In this document: piece after piece, positions 1-5,749 of the stretch | How positions within the stretch are numbered: position 1 is the stretch's first letter | How the letters are laid out: the number at the start of each line of letters is the position of its first letter | NCBI GenBank assembly: GCA_015063655.1 | Contig: SVTU01000081.1 | Span: forward strand, 1 to 6,206 | Source: Oscillospiraceae bacterium | Lineage (GTDB): Bacteria > Bacillota > Clostridia > Oscillospirales > CAG-272 | Direction: 5' to 3' | Length of the DNA: 6,206 bases | Program-made: the position numbers and the translations under genes | Notes under the pieces: model-generated | Seen by the model: only the letters and a program-made list of their open reading frames with translations | What the model was told of the DNA's origin: nothing | The model's database searches: none

Positions 1-1390
1 CGGACAGGGGCTTGCCCATCAGCTGAACGCCGATCGGCAGGCCGTCCTTGCTCTTGCCGAACGGCACGGACAGTGCAGGCAGACCCGCAAGGGCTGCGGG
101 GACGGTATAGCGGTCGGCCGCATAGCGTGCGGCGTGCGAAAGCCCCTGTGCCGTGCTGCGAAGCGGTGCGGCGGTGGGGGCAGTGGGGAACAGAAGCAGG
201 TCATAGGTGGCGAGCTGATCGAGCAGAGAGGTTTTGACACGCTCTGCCGCCTGCCTTGCGTGGGCGTAGTAGTTATTCTTGTCGTGCGTGGACAGCACGA
301 GCGTGCCCAGCAGAATGCGTTTCTTGACCTCGTCGCCAAAGCCCTCGGAGCGGGAGCGGCAATACAGGTCGGTTATGCTCTCGCATCCCTCTGCCCGTCT
401 GCCGAAGCGTACGCCGTCAAAGCGGGACAGATTGGAGGACGCCTCGGCGCAGGAGAGGACATAATACGCCCCCGTCGCCTGCGACAGAGAGGGCGGTGTG
501 AGCATGGTGATGGCGGCGCCTCGCTTCTCCAGCGCATGGGCAGCAGAAAGAAGCGTTGCCTGCACGTCGCTTGCCGTGTCCTCGTCCGCGCCGAACACGC
601 CGATGCGAAGCCCGTGCAAGCTCATGCCGAGCAGAGCCGACGGGTCGGACAGAGGAGACGAAAGGGTTTTGGCATCCCGTTCGTCATGTCCTGCGATCAC
701 GGAGAATAGGGCGGCATTGTCCGCTACCGTGCGGGTCAGCGGACCGATCTGATCCATGGACGAGGCAAACGCCACAAGGCCGTAGCGGGATACCCTGCCA
801 TAGGTGGGGCGCAGGCCGACCACGCCGCAATAGGACGCAGGCTGGCGGATCGAGCCGCCCGTGTCCGAGCCGAGGGCGGCGGCACACTCGCCGTCCGCCA
901 CGGCGGAGGCCGAGCCACCCGAGCTGCCGCCCGCTACCCGTTCGGGATCCTGTGGGTGTCTTGTGACGCCGAGGGCGGAACGGGTGGTGGTGTCTCCCAT
1001 GCCGAATTCGTCCATGTTGGTCTTTCCCAGCATCACCGCTCCCGCCTCAAGGAGGCGTACGGCGGCGGTGGCGGAAAAGGGGGGAATATACTGTGCCAGC
1101 ATGCGAGAGGCGCACGTGGTGCGCACGCCCTCGGTGCTGATATTGTCCTTGAGTGCTACGGGAATGCCGTCAAGCGGGGAGAGAAGCGAGCCGTGCGCAC
1201 GCCTGCTATCACTTGCCTGTGCCTGTGCCATGGCCTGCTCCTCGCAGACCGTAAGATAAGCACCGACCGTACTCTCTCGTTCCTTGATGCGCAAAAGATA
1301 CGCCCGTGTCAGCTCGGCAGAGGAATATGCTCCTTTTGCCATGGCCTCGGCGTGAGCGAGCGCACTGCGAAGCAAAAGCTCATTCGTCAT
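1..1390 (-). CDS. gatA: Aspartyl/glutamyl-tRNA amidotransferase subunit A (3' end outside window)
   Basis: This is the glutaminase subunit of GatCAB. It releases ammonia from glutamine, which GatB uses to convert Glu-tRNA(Gln) or Asp-tRNA(Asn) to the amide form. I translated 463 codons by hand from the ATG at 1390 with no stop or frameshift; the frame is still open at base 1. The family is about 485 residues, so only some 20 are missing. The amidase-signature triad is visible: Lys81 in LDGIPVALKDNIS, cis-Ser156 in AGGSSGGSASA, and nucleophile Ser180 in GSDTGGSIRQPAS. The spacing of 75 and 99 residues matches the staphylococcal GatA triad as I recall it. The C-terminal LPIGVQLMGKP motif is also present. 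An AGGAGG (1399-1404) lies 8 bases before the ATG, inside gatC. The start overlaps the gatC end by 11 bases. gatB would be expected to the left, outside the window. Confidence 0.97.
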   Translation of the reverse strand, partial: MTNELLLRSALAHAEAMAKGAYSSAELTRAYLLRIKERESTVGAYLTVCEEQAMAQAQASDSRRAHGSLLSPLDGIPVALKDNISTEGVRTTCASRMLAQYIPPFSATAAVRLLEAGAVMLGKTNMDEFGMGDTTTRSALGVTRHPQDPERVAGGSSGGSASAVADGECAAALGSDTGGSIRQPASYCGVVGLRPTYGRVSRYGLVAFASSMDQIGPLTRTVADNAALFSVIAGHDERDAKTLSSPLSDPSALLGMSLHGLRIGVFGADEDTASDVQATLLSAAHALEKRGAAITMLTPPSLSQATGAYYVLSCAEASSNLSRFDGVRFGRRAEGCESITDLYCRSRSEGFGDEVKKRILLGTLVLSTHDKNNYYAHARQAAERVKTSLLDQLATYDLLLFPTAPTAAPLRSTAQGLSHAARYAADRYTVPAALAGLPALSVPFGKSKDGLPIGVQLMGKPLS

Positions 1391-1691
1391 GCTCGGGGCC
1401 TCCTACCACACGGGGAACGGTGATATAGGGACTGTCGGCGGAGGGGGCGCAGGAGAGCCATACGTCGCACGGCCAAGCCTTGCCTTGGGCGTCCTCTCGC
1501 ATCACGCCCTGCGTCTCGCCATTGGACAGATCGGTCTGCAGGCTGTCTGTCAGCAGGCTCTGTGCGACCGACAGCATGTCGAGAATATCCTCGGTCAGGG
1601 CCTCTGCTTCGCCCTCCGAGAGAGACAGAGAGGCAAGAGCGGCCACTCTCTTTATGTCCTTGCCCGTCGGCTTGACTTGCTGTTTCATCAT
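1380..1691 (-). CDS. gatC: Aspartyl/glutamyl-tRNA amidotransferase subunit C
   Basis: This is the small subunit that wraps between GatA and GatB and stabilises the amidotransferase. From the ATG at 1691 it is 103 residues, close to the usual 95-100. The N-terminal helix pair KDIKRVAALASLSLSEGEAE fits the family pattern, and the C-terminal part has the MRED and YITVPRVV motifs (residues 64-67 and 89-96). There are two adjacent ATGs, at 1691 and 1688. The GGAGG at 1696-1700 is 4 bases from the first and 7 from the second, so 1688 (102 residues) may be the true start. An upstream in-frame ATG at 1757 would lie within rlmH and add 22 residues with no family match, so I rejected it. The gene begins about 10 bases after the rlmH stop and its end overlaps gatA. 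Confidence 0.95.
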   Translation of the reverse strand: MMKQQVKPTGKDIKRVAALASLSLSEGEAEALTEDILDMLSVAQSLLTDSLQTDLSNGETQGVMREDAQGKAWPCDVWLSCAPSADSPYITVPRVVGGPEHDE

Positions 1692-1695
1692 ACGT

Positions 1696-1700
1696 CCTCC
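1696..1700 (-). promoter_or_regulatory. Ribosome binding site of gatC
   Basis: A GGAGG on the minus strand, just after the rlmH stop codon (1702-1704). It decides the gatC start: it is 4 bases from the ATG at 1691 and 7 from the ATG at 1688, and it rules out the ATG at 1757 further upstream. Confidence 0.75.
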
Positions 1701-1701
1701 G

Positions 1702-2181
1702 TTATTTGTGATAGCGTGAGCCGCGCCGAATCTGAAAGGCTCGGTAGAGAATTTCAAGAAGCATCACACGCAAAAGCTGATGCGGGAAGGTCATCTCGGA
1801 GACAGACAGACGAAGCTGACACGCCCCCTTGACACGCTCGGACAGCCCATACGAGCTTCCGATCACAAGGCAAAGCGTGCCGCTCTGCTGTTCGATCTCT
1901 TCGAGCTTTTCGGCAAAGCGCTCACTTGACATACCCTTGCCCTCTACGCACATGGCGATGCGATACGAGCGGGGCGGCATGGCGGCAAGAATGGCGTCGG
2001 CCTCCTCATCGAGCGCCTTGGCGATCTCGGCCTCCGTCGGCTCACTCGGCAGGCGTGCTTCCTTTAAGACAACCGTTTCAAAACGGCAAAAGGCACCAAG
2101 GCGTTTTTCATATTCTGCCGTGGCGTCACGCCAATAGCTTTCCTTTTGCGTTCCTACGCAGATCAGCTTGACCGTCAGCAT
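1702..2181 (-). CDS. rlmH: 23S rRNA (pseudouridine1915-N3)-methyltransferase RlmH
   Basis: RlmH is a small SPOUT-fold methyltransferase that uses S-adenosylmethionine to methylate pseudouridine 1915 in helix 69 of 23S rRNA on the 70S ribosome. From the ATG at 2181 the protein has 159 residues, the same length as the staphylococcal homologue. The N-terminus MLTVKLICVG lines up with the family's usual start. Further matches are YWRDATAEYEKRL, the cofactor-loop region VIGSSYGLSERVK (106-118), the knot motif MTFPHQLLRVMLLE (130-143) and the C-terminal YHK. An alternative ATG at 2190 adds three residues, but it sits only 1 base from the GGGAG (2192-2196), whereas 2181 is 10 bases away. The start overlaps the end of the upstream hydrolase gene by 7 bases. 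The second Gly of the common IGG motif is Ser here, and the usual Gln of LLEQxYRA is Ile. Confidence 0.96.
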   Translation of the reverse strand: MLTVKLICVGTQKESYWRDATAEYEKRLGAFCRFETVVLKEARLPSEPTEAEIAKALDEEADAILAAMPPRSYRIAMCVEGKGMSSERFAEKLEEIEQQSGTLCLVIGSSYGLSERVKGACQLRLSVSEMTFPHQLLRVMLLEILYRAFQIRRGSRYHK

Positions 2182-2978
2182 ATGCGCCATTCTCCCTTCT
2201 CACAGATCAGCTGTGTCGGCTCGTCTGCCGAGGCGATCGCCACGGCAACGGTATCGTCACCCAGGGCCGAGGCGTAGGCGTCCTGCGCCAAGCTCGGCTC
2301 GTTGTTTTCTTCACTCAGATGCGCCAGCATAAACGCACGTGTGCCATGTACGGCAAGGTGTGCCGCCAGGGCGGCGCTGTCACGGTTGGACAGATGCCCG
2401 TGACGGGACAGAATTCGCATCTTCAGATCGTACGGATACGGTCCTTTTTTGAGCATTTCCACGTCGTGGTTGGATTCCAGCACCACCGCCTCGCAGCCCA
2501 CGAGGGCATCGGCGATCTCCTGCGTGACGTAGCCTACGTCCGTGGCATAGCCGATCGCCTCTCCGCTCTCTGTCTCAATGCGATAGCCCACGCTCATGCG
2601 GGCATCGTGCGGCGTGCGGAAGGAGCGAATGTGCAGGTCGCCCACCTCGGCCGTATAATACGGCTCGTGCCGAACCAGACAGTCGCACAGGCACGGGCAG
2701 CCACGCCCGTCAAAGCGGCCTGCCGACGGTGCCGTTACGTGAATGGGAATGCGGTGCTTTTTCGTCAGTACCTCCAGGGCCGACACGTGGTCGGTATGCT
2801 CGTGTGTGATAAAAATGGCGTCAACGTCCGCCATATCCACCCCCACCGAAGAGAGCGCACGACACAATGTGCGTGCGCTCTTTCCTGCGTCGATGAGGAT
2901 ACGTGTTTTTTCTGTTTCGATGAGTACGGCGTTGCCGCCCGAGCCCGAATACAGCGCGCATATCCTGATGTACGTCAT
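2175..2978 (-). CDS. Metallo-beta-lactamase-fold hydrolase, WalJ/YycJ-like
   Basis: A 267-residue cytoplasmic metallo-hydrolase; no signal peptide is visible. Motifs in order are the SGSGGNAVLIE opening strand (11-21), the metal-binding HEHTDH (His59, His61, Asp63, His64), RTPHDA with His124, ATDVGYV with Asp147, ESNHD (168-172), GPYPYDLKMRI (179-189), HGHLSN with His195, and an AHLSEENNEP motif near the C-terminus. The ESNHD, YP-LK-RI, GHLSN and HLS-ENN series is characteristic of the WalJ/YycJ family. The B. subtilis member sits in the walRK operon and has been linked to DNA repair or cell-wall control; the substrate is not established. Here the gene is not beside walRK. Its start overlaps the preceding stop as ATGA (2975-2978), so it is probably translated by coupling. 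A Cys-rich stretch CPCLCDC lies at 94-100. Family is certain, function is not. Confidence 0.9.
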   Translation of the reverse strand: MTYIRICALYSGSGGNAVLIETEKTRILIDAGKSARTLCRALSSVGVDMADVDAIFITHEHTDHVSALEVLTKKHRIPIHVTAPSAGRFDGRGCPCLCDCLVRHEPYYTAEVGDLHIRSFRTPHDARMSVGYRIETESGEAIGYATDVGYVTQEIADALVGCEAVVLESNHDVEMLKKGPYPYDLKMRILSRHGHLSNRDSAALAAHLAVHGTRAFMLAHLSEENNEPSLAQDAYASALGDDTVAVAIASADEPTQLICEKGEWRIC

Positions 2979-3376
2979 CCTGCAAACCAGCCCTTCACCA
3001 TGGGGAGAACAAACAGCTCGGCAAGGTCCAGCGCAAAGGTCACCACAAAGCCTAAGATGACGATGAGCATCCAGCGTGAACGGCGCAGTCTCTGCTTGCC
3101 GTCCTCAATAAAAGCCGTCTTTTCCTCCTCGCTCATGCTGTCGGGCAGCATGTCGGGGGTTAGCCCCTTGCGGGAAAAGCCACGGTTGTATATGACGTAT
3201 CCGAAGACAAAGGCGGTGCAAAGCACCATATAGGCGATCATTACGATCTCAAAATGTGCATAGTGGCTCATCACCCGATAGAAGGCGGGCAGGATGATGC
3301 AGGATGCGATCAGCCAGCCAAGCAGAACGAAAAAGCTTCGTTTGTCCCGCAGGCTACATGCGTTTTTCTGCTTCAT
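2975..3376 (-). CDS. Uncharacterised three-helix membrane protein
   Basis: A protein of 133 residues that I cannot assign to a named family. Three hydrophobic segments are visible at about 14-33, 43-63 and 102-124. Between the second and third is a charged loop (64-101) containing TPDMLPDSMSEEEKTAFIED followed by the basic KQRLRRSRW. The basic N-terminus (K2, K4, R10, K12, R13) and this loop should be cytoplasmic, leaving the short C-terminus outside. I chose the ATG at 3376 because it overlaps the galK stop by one base (TGATG) and leaves a compact protein; an in-frame ATG at 3424 would overlap galK more and add proline- and arginine-rich residues with no membrane character. There is no convincing ribosome binding site, so termination-reinitiation after galK is likely. 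The stop overlaps the start of the hydrolase gene. Position suggests co-expression, but no function can be read from it. Confidence 0.82.
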   Translation of the reverse strand: MKQKNACSLRDKRSFFVLLGWLIASCIILPAFYRVMSHYAHFEIVMIAYMVLCTAFVFGYVIYNRGFSRKGLTPDMLPDSMSEEEKTAFIEDGKQRLRRSRWMLIVILGFVVTFALDLAELFVLPMVKGWFAG

Positions 3377-4659
3377 CAAAGCACCAAAGCCGCGCCCTCG
3401 CGGCGGACACGCAGCACGATGCACTTGCCCTCGCCAAAGGCAGCGTCCATCATAGCACGGAAGCCGTCAACATCTGCGGCAGGCACGAAGGCCTGAATGG
3501 TGCCCGCAAAGCCGCCGCCATGCACACGCCATGCGGCACGCTTGCCCGAGAGATAGCCCTCGGCCAGGCACAGAGCCAGGGACAGACCCTGCTCGGACAG
3601 ATTCTTTGTGGTGTATACGTTCTGCAGGTAGCAGAAGGACGAGCGGCCCGAGCAAAGCACGCCTGCAAAGAAGCCGTCAAGGTCGTTTGCGGCGAGTGCC
3701 GCCTTCTGGGCAGACACACGGCGGTTCTCGTTGTAGAAGTGCATGGCACGCAAAATGGCTCTGTCGCCCACCGTCTCGCGCAGGGCGGGAATGGCGGACA
3801 CAACGTCCTCCTCGGCTACCTCACGCAGCACGCTCTTGCCAAAGTGAGCGGCCACCGCCTTCATCTCGGCGGGAACGGAAGCGTAGTCGTCGGTCAGGTC
3901 GGCATGGTTGCCGCCCGTGTTGACGATGCACAGGTTGTAGCCTGCCGCCGTGATATCGAAATCCATCTTGTCGATAACGGGATTCTTGGGATCGGCAAAG
4001 TCGATGGCCACGATACCGCCAACGGCGCATGCCACCTGGTCCATCAGACCGCAGGGCTTGCCAAAGAATTGGTTCTCGGCAAACTGCGCCAGCTTGGCAA
4101 TGTTCACGTTATCGACATTTGAGCCATTATACATGTGATTGAGAATGTTGCCCACCATGTCCTCAAAGGCGGCAGAGGACGACAGTCCCGAGCCCTTGAG
4201 AACGTTGGAGGTAGTGTAGGCATCAAAGCCGCCGAGCGTGTAGCCCGACATGCGGAAGCCCTCGCACATGCCCGCAATGATGGATTCGGACGTGCCGTAC
4301 TTCTCGGCAACGGGTGCGGTGTATACCGCATAGTCCACCACGTCCTCGGGGAAGCCCTCGCTCTTGATGCGGATCACGCTGTCCTTGCGGGGAGCGGCGA
4401 CGGCGATGATATCCAGATCGATGGAAGCGGCGATCACACAGCCGTGGTTGTGGTCGGTGTGGTTGCCCGACAGCTCGCTTCTGCCTGCCACGGTATACAG
4501 AGAGATGGGTCTGTCCTCTCCGTAGAGCTTGGCAAATGCTGCGATCGCCTCGGTGTAGCGAGCCTTTTGCAGAGCAAGTGCGCCCTCGCCGTAGATGTCG
4601 CAAAGACGGGCATCAAGCTTGCCCTCTGTTATATACTTGATGGTATCCTGACAATTCAT
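3376..4659 (-). CDS. galK: Galactokinase, clostridial GHMP-kinase variant
   Basis: A GHMP-superfamily kinase of 427 residues, predicted to phosphorylate galactose to galactose-1-phosphate with ATP in the cytoplasm (Leloir pathway). Motif 1 is GRSELSGNHTDHNHG (59-73), corresponding to the galactokinase GR-N-IGEHTDYN signature; Arg60, His67 and Asp69 are kept, but the usual Glu is Asn66 and Tyr is His70. The ATP loop is KGSGLSSSAAFE (155-166). The catalytic Asp is Asp207 in GLMDQVACAVGG. Motif 3 is RVHGGGFAGT (378-387). The protein is some 30-40 residues longer than typical GalK, mostly before motif 1 (residues 1-50). The ATG at 4659 has a GGGAGG 6 bases upstream. It is the first gene of a leftward operon, with its own promoter at 4713-4741; no galT or galE is nearby. 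Substrate is inferred from the family; the altered signature leaves another hexose possible. Confidence 0.9.
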   Translation of the reverse strand: MNCQDTIKYITEGKLDARLCDIYGEGALALQKARYTEAIAAFAKLYGEDRPISLYTVAGRSELSGNHTDHNHGCVIAASIDLDIIAVAAPRKDSVIRIKSEGFPEDVVDYAVYTAPVAEKYGTSESIIAGMCEGFRMSGYTLGGFDAYTTSNVLKGSGLSSSAAFEDMVGNILNHMYNGSNVDNVNIAKLAQFAENQFFGKPCGLMDQVACAVGGIVAIDFADPKNPVIDKMDFDITAAGYNLCIVNTGGNHADLTDDYASVPAEMKAVAAHFGKSVLREVAEEDVVSAIPALRETVGDRAILRAMHFYNENRRVSAQKAALAANDLDGFFAGVLCSGRSSFCYLQNVYTTKNLSEQGLSLALCLAEGYLSGKRAAWRVHGGGFAGTIQAFVPAADVDGFRAMMDAAFGEGKCIVLRVRREGAALVL

Positions 4660-4665
4660 AACAAA

Positions 4666-4671
4666 CCTCCC
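4666..4671 (-). promoter_or_regulatory. Ribosome binding site of galK
   Basis: A GGGAGG on the minus strand, six bases upstream of the ATG at 4659. It supports this start for the galactokinase and its extended N-terminus. Confidence 0.8.
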
Positions 4672-4712
4672 AAATTTTTAGCATGGATCATCCATAAAAA
4701 TACATTCATTTT

Positions 4713-4741
4713 ATTATAGCACATCTTGCCTCGAACGGCAA
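4713..4741 (-). promoter_or_regulatory. Sigma-A-type promoter of the galK operon
   Basis: On the minus strand there is a -35 element TTGCCG (4736-4741; 4 of 6 consensus bases), a 17-base spacer and a perfect TATAAT (4713-4718). The bases TGC directly before the -10 make an extended -10 element. Transcription would start near 4706, giving a leader of roughly 45 bases before the galK ATG. The -35 element overlaps an inverted repeat (4725-4742), so a repressor or a hairpin could affect it. Confidence 0.8.
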
Positions 4742-4750
4742 GCGTTTTTT
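4725..4750 (+). terminator. Hairpin plus T-run on the plus strand, terminator-like; overlaps the galK -35
   Basis: CTTGCC (4725-4730) and GGCAAG (4737-4742) form a 6-bp stem with a 6-base loop, followed by CG and six T (4745-4750). Read rightward this resembles a weak intrinsic terminator. No plus-strand gene precedes it in the window, so it could only stop transcripts antisense to galK. The repeat also covers the galK -35 element, so it may instead be an operator, or chance. Confidence 0.4.
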
Positions 4751-4767
4751 GAAAATTATTAAAAATG

Positions 4768-4787
4768 AAAAAAACGGGCCGAAGCCC
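4768..4787 (-). terminator. UUCG-tetraloop terminator-like hairpin on the minus strand
   Basis: Read leftward the sequence is GGGC (4784-4787), TTCG loop, GCCC (4776-4779), one G, then seven T (4768-4774). The C(UUCG)G tetraloop is exceptionally stable and, with the T-run, gives a good intrinsic terminator, although the stem is only 4 bp. No minus-strand gene lies upstream of it here; the gene to the right is on the plus strand. It would stop antisense transcripts before they enter the galK operon. It abuts the -35 element at 4788. Confidence 0.5.
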
Positions 4788-4816
4788 TTGAAAAGCATAC
4801 CGAAATCGGCTATAAT
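4788..4816 (+). promoter_or_regulatory. Sigma-A-type promoter of the rightward membrane-protein gene
   Basis: The -35 element is TTGAAA (4788-4793; 5 of 6 consensus bases), the spacer is 17 bases, and the -10 is a perfect TATAAT (4811-4816). The expected start of transcription is near 4823, leaving a leader of about 20 bases that holds the ribosome binding site AAGGAG (4831-4836), 7 bases before the ATG at 4844. The spacer contains a small inverted repeat, CCGA-AA-TCGG (4800-4809). The promoter is divergent from the galK promoter, with 46 bases between the two -35 elements. Confidence 0.82.
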
Positions 4817-4843
4817 AAAGGAAAACGAGAAAGGAGAGGGGCT

Positions 4844-5650
4844 ATGACGTACATCAAACGGTTTACCGACCTGTGCGCCGCCTTTGAGGGGGCGGTTTTG
4901 CTTGTGTATATCATTCGGAGGTTTATGACGGTTCAGCCCGTGGAGGAGCTGTCTCTTTTGGGTAAGCTGAAGTTCCTGATGGCGCCCGAGACCCTTGGCA
5001 ACCTACGCCTGTACGTGCTGCTTTTGATTACGCTTGTATGCTCCTTCGCCATAGGCAGGCTTTTGGCTCGCTTCCCCGCCCTGTGCTTCCCCGTCTCGCT
5101 CGTGCCGCTTTGCTTAGCCCTTCTGATGGTGGAGATGGGGGCGATCGTCGAGCGCCCCATGCTGTACGTGATATTTGGCATTCTTCATGCGATGGGGAAC
5201 GTGCTGGACGCCCTCGGCCGTGACCGAGCGGACGGCCGCCGCCGAGCCTTCTTTTGTGCGATGACGGGCGGGCTGACGCTCCCCGCTCTTGCTTTGGCGG
5301 TGCGCTACATGGCGCATGCGCTGCCCACGCTTACGCAAAACACGAAATCCCTGCTCTCCTTTTTGTATCCCCATATCGAGCGTACTGCCGAGACGGGCGA
5401 GCAGGCCATGCTGGCAAGGCTTGGCCTGATGCTTGCCGTGGGCGTGGCGGTGAGCCTGTTGCTCAGGGACGTATATTTTGTTGACGTGCTGCTGGCGGGT
5501 GTGCCCGCGGTGCTTGCTGTGTATTGGGTGTTTGCCGAGCGGCTGACGCTCTTCCCCACCGCTGTGCTGGTCCTGACTGTCCTTAATTTTGCCACACGGC
5601 TTCTCGTGATGACCTGCGAGCCGATGCGCAGGAGCAAAACAGCGACGTAG
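4844..5650 (+). CDS. Uncharacterised multi-pass membrane protein
   Basis: A 268-residue protein that I do not recognise. Hydrophobic stretches suggest seven or eight transmembrane helices, at about 13-27 (weak), 55-75, 78-98, 104-124, 135-157, 189-207, 210-230 and 233-256. Short loops are rich in Arg and Lys, such as GRDRADGRRR (125-134), and the tail PMRRSKTAT is basic, so both are probably cytoplasmic. A long non-membrane loop occurs at about 158-188. There is no signal peptide or catalytic motif I can name. The start is well supported by AAGGAG 7 bases upstream and a near-consensus promoter. The gene is divergent from galK and lies 99 bases before a spore coat gene; the strong sigma-A-like promoter argues for expression in growing cells rather than only in sporulation. 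A transporter or membrane-remodelling role cannot be told apart from the sequence alone. Confidence 0.82.
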   Translation: MTYIKRFTDLCAAFEGAVLLVYIIRRFMTVQPVEELSLLGKLKFLMAPETLGNLRLYVLLLITLVCSFAIGRLLARFPALCFPVSLVPLCLALLMVEMGAIVERPMLYVIFGILHAMGNVLDALGRDRADGRRRAFFCAMTGGLTLPALALAVRYMAHALPTLTQNTKSLLSFLYPHIERTAETGEQAMLARLGLMLAVGVAVSLLLRDVYFVDVLLAGVPAVLAVYWVFAERLTLFPTAVLVLTVLNFATRLLVMTCEPMRRSKTAT

Positions 5651-5693
5651 CGGTATTCGTTGTTTCGTTATGAGAAATCGCACGGCTGCATGA

Positions 5694-5722
5694 ATAAAAT
5701 ACCAAGGGGACGTCCATACTGT
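5694..5722 (+). promoter_or_regulatory. Possible mother-cell sporulation promoter (sigma-E/K-like)
   Basis: CATACTGT at 5715-5722 fits the -10 pattern CATAnnnT shared by sigma-E and sigma-K promoters. An ATA at 5694-5696 lies 18 bases upstream, within the spacing used by sigma-E. It sits just ahead of a spore coat gene, which is where such a promoter would be expected; the leader would be about 20 bases. The motifs are short and degenerate, so chance is a real possibility. No sigma-A promoter is evident in this gap. Confidence 0.4.
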
Positions 5723-5737
5723 GAGTACCAACACAAA

Positions 5738-5742
5738 GGAGG
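5738..5742 (+). promoter_or_regulatory. Ribosome binding site deciding the coat-protein start
   Basis: A GGAGG within AAAGGAGGT, seven bases before the ATG at 5750. It fixes the start there, rather than at the in-frame ATG at 5660, which would add 30 residues that do not resemble the family. Confidence 0.9.
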
Positions 5743-5749
5743 TAAGCAC

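Noticed and set aside
134..709. A 191-codon open frame on the plus strand at the left edge
   Set aside because: It is opposite gatA, whose minus-strand frame is open without interruption from 1390 to base 1 and carries the complete amidase triad.
1692..1757. N-terminal extension of gatC from the ATG at 1757
   Set aside because: It lies inside rlmH, adds 22 residues with no GatC match, and the GGAGG at 1696-1700 serves the later ATGs.
2319..3233. A 304-codon open frame on the plus strand opposite the MBL-fold gene
   Set aside because: It lies antisense to a hydrolase with complete catalytic motifs and shows no recognisable domain.
3304..4122. A 272-codon open frame on the plus strand opposite galK
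   Set aside because: Antisense to the galactokinase; its apparent His/Gly/Val-rich composition comes from reading the complementary strand of galK.
4710..4819. 11-base inverted repeat TTTATTATAGC / GCTATAATAAA across the divergent region
   Set aside because: Both copies are the -10 regions of the two promoters, so the similarity is explained by the shared promoter consensus.
5652..5703. GGTATT and AATACC as a hairpin in the gap before the coat gene
   Set aside because: The 6-base arms are 40 bases apart, with no T-run after them, so this is not a credible terminator.
5660..5749. N-terminal extension of the coat protein from the ATG at 5660
   Set aside because: The 30 extra residues do not resemble the family start, and the GGAGG at 5738-5742 is ideally placed for the ATG at 5750.
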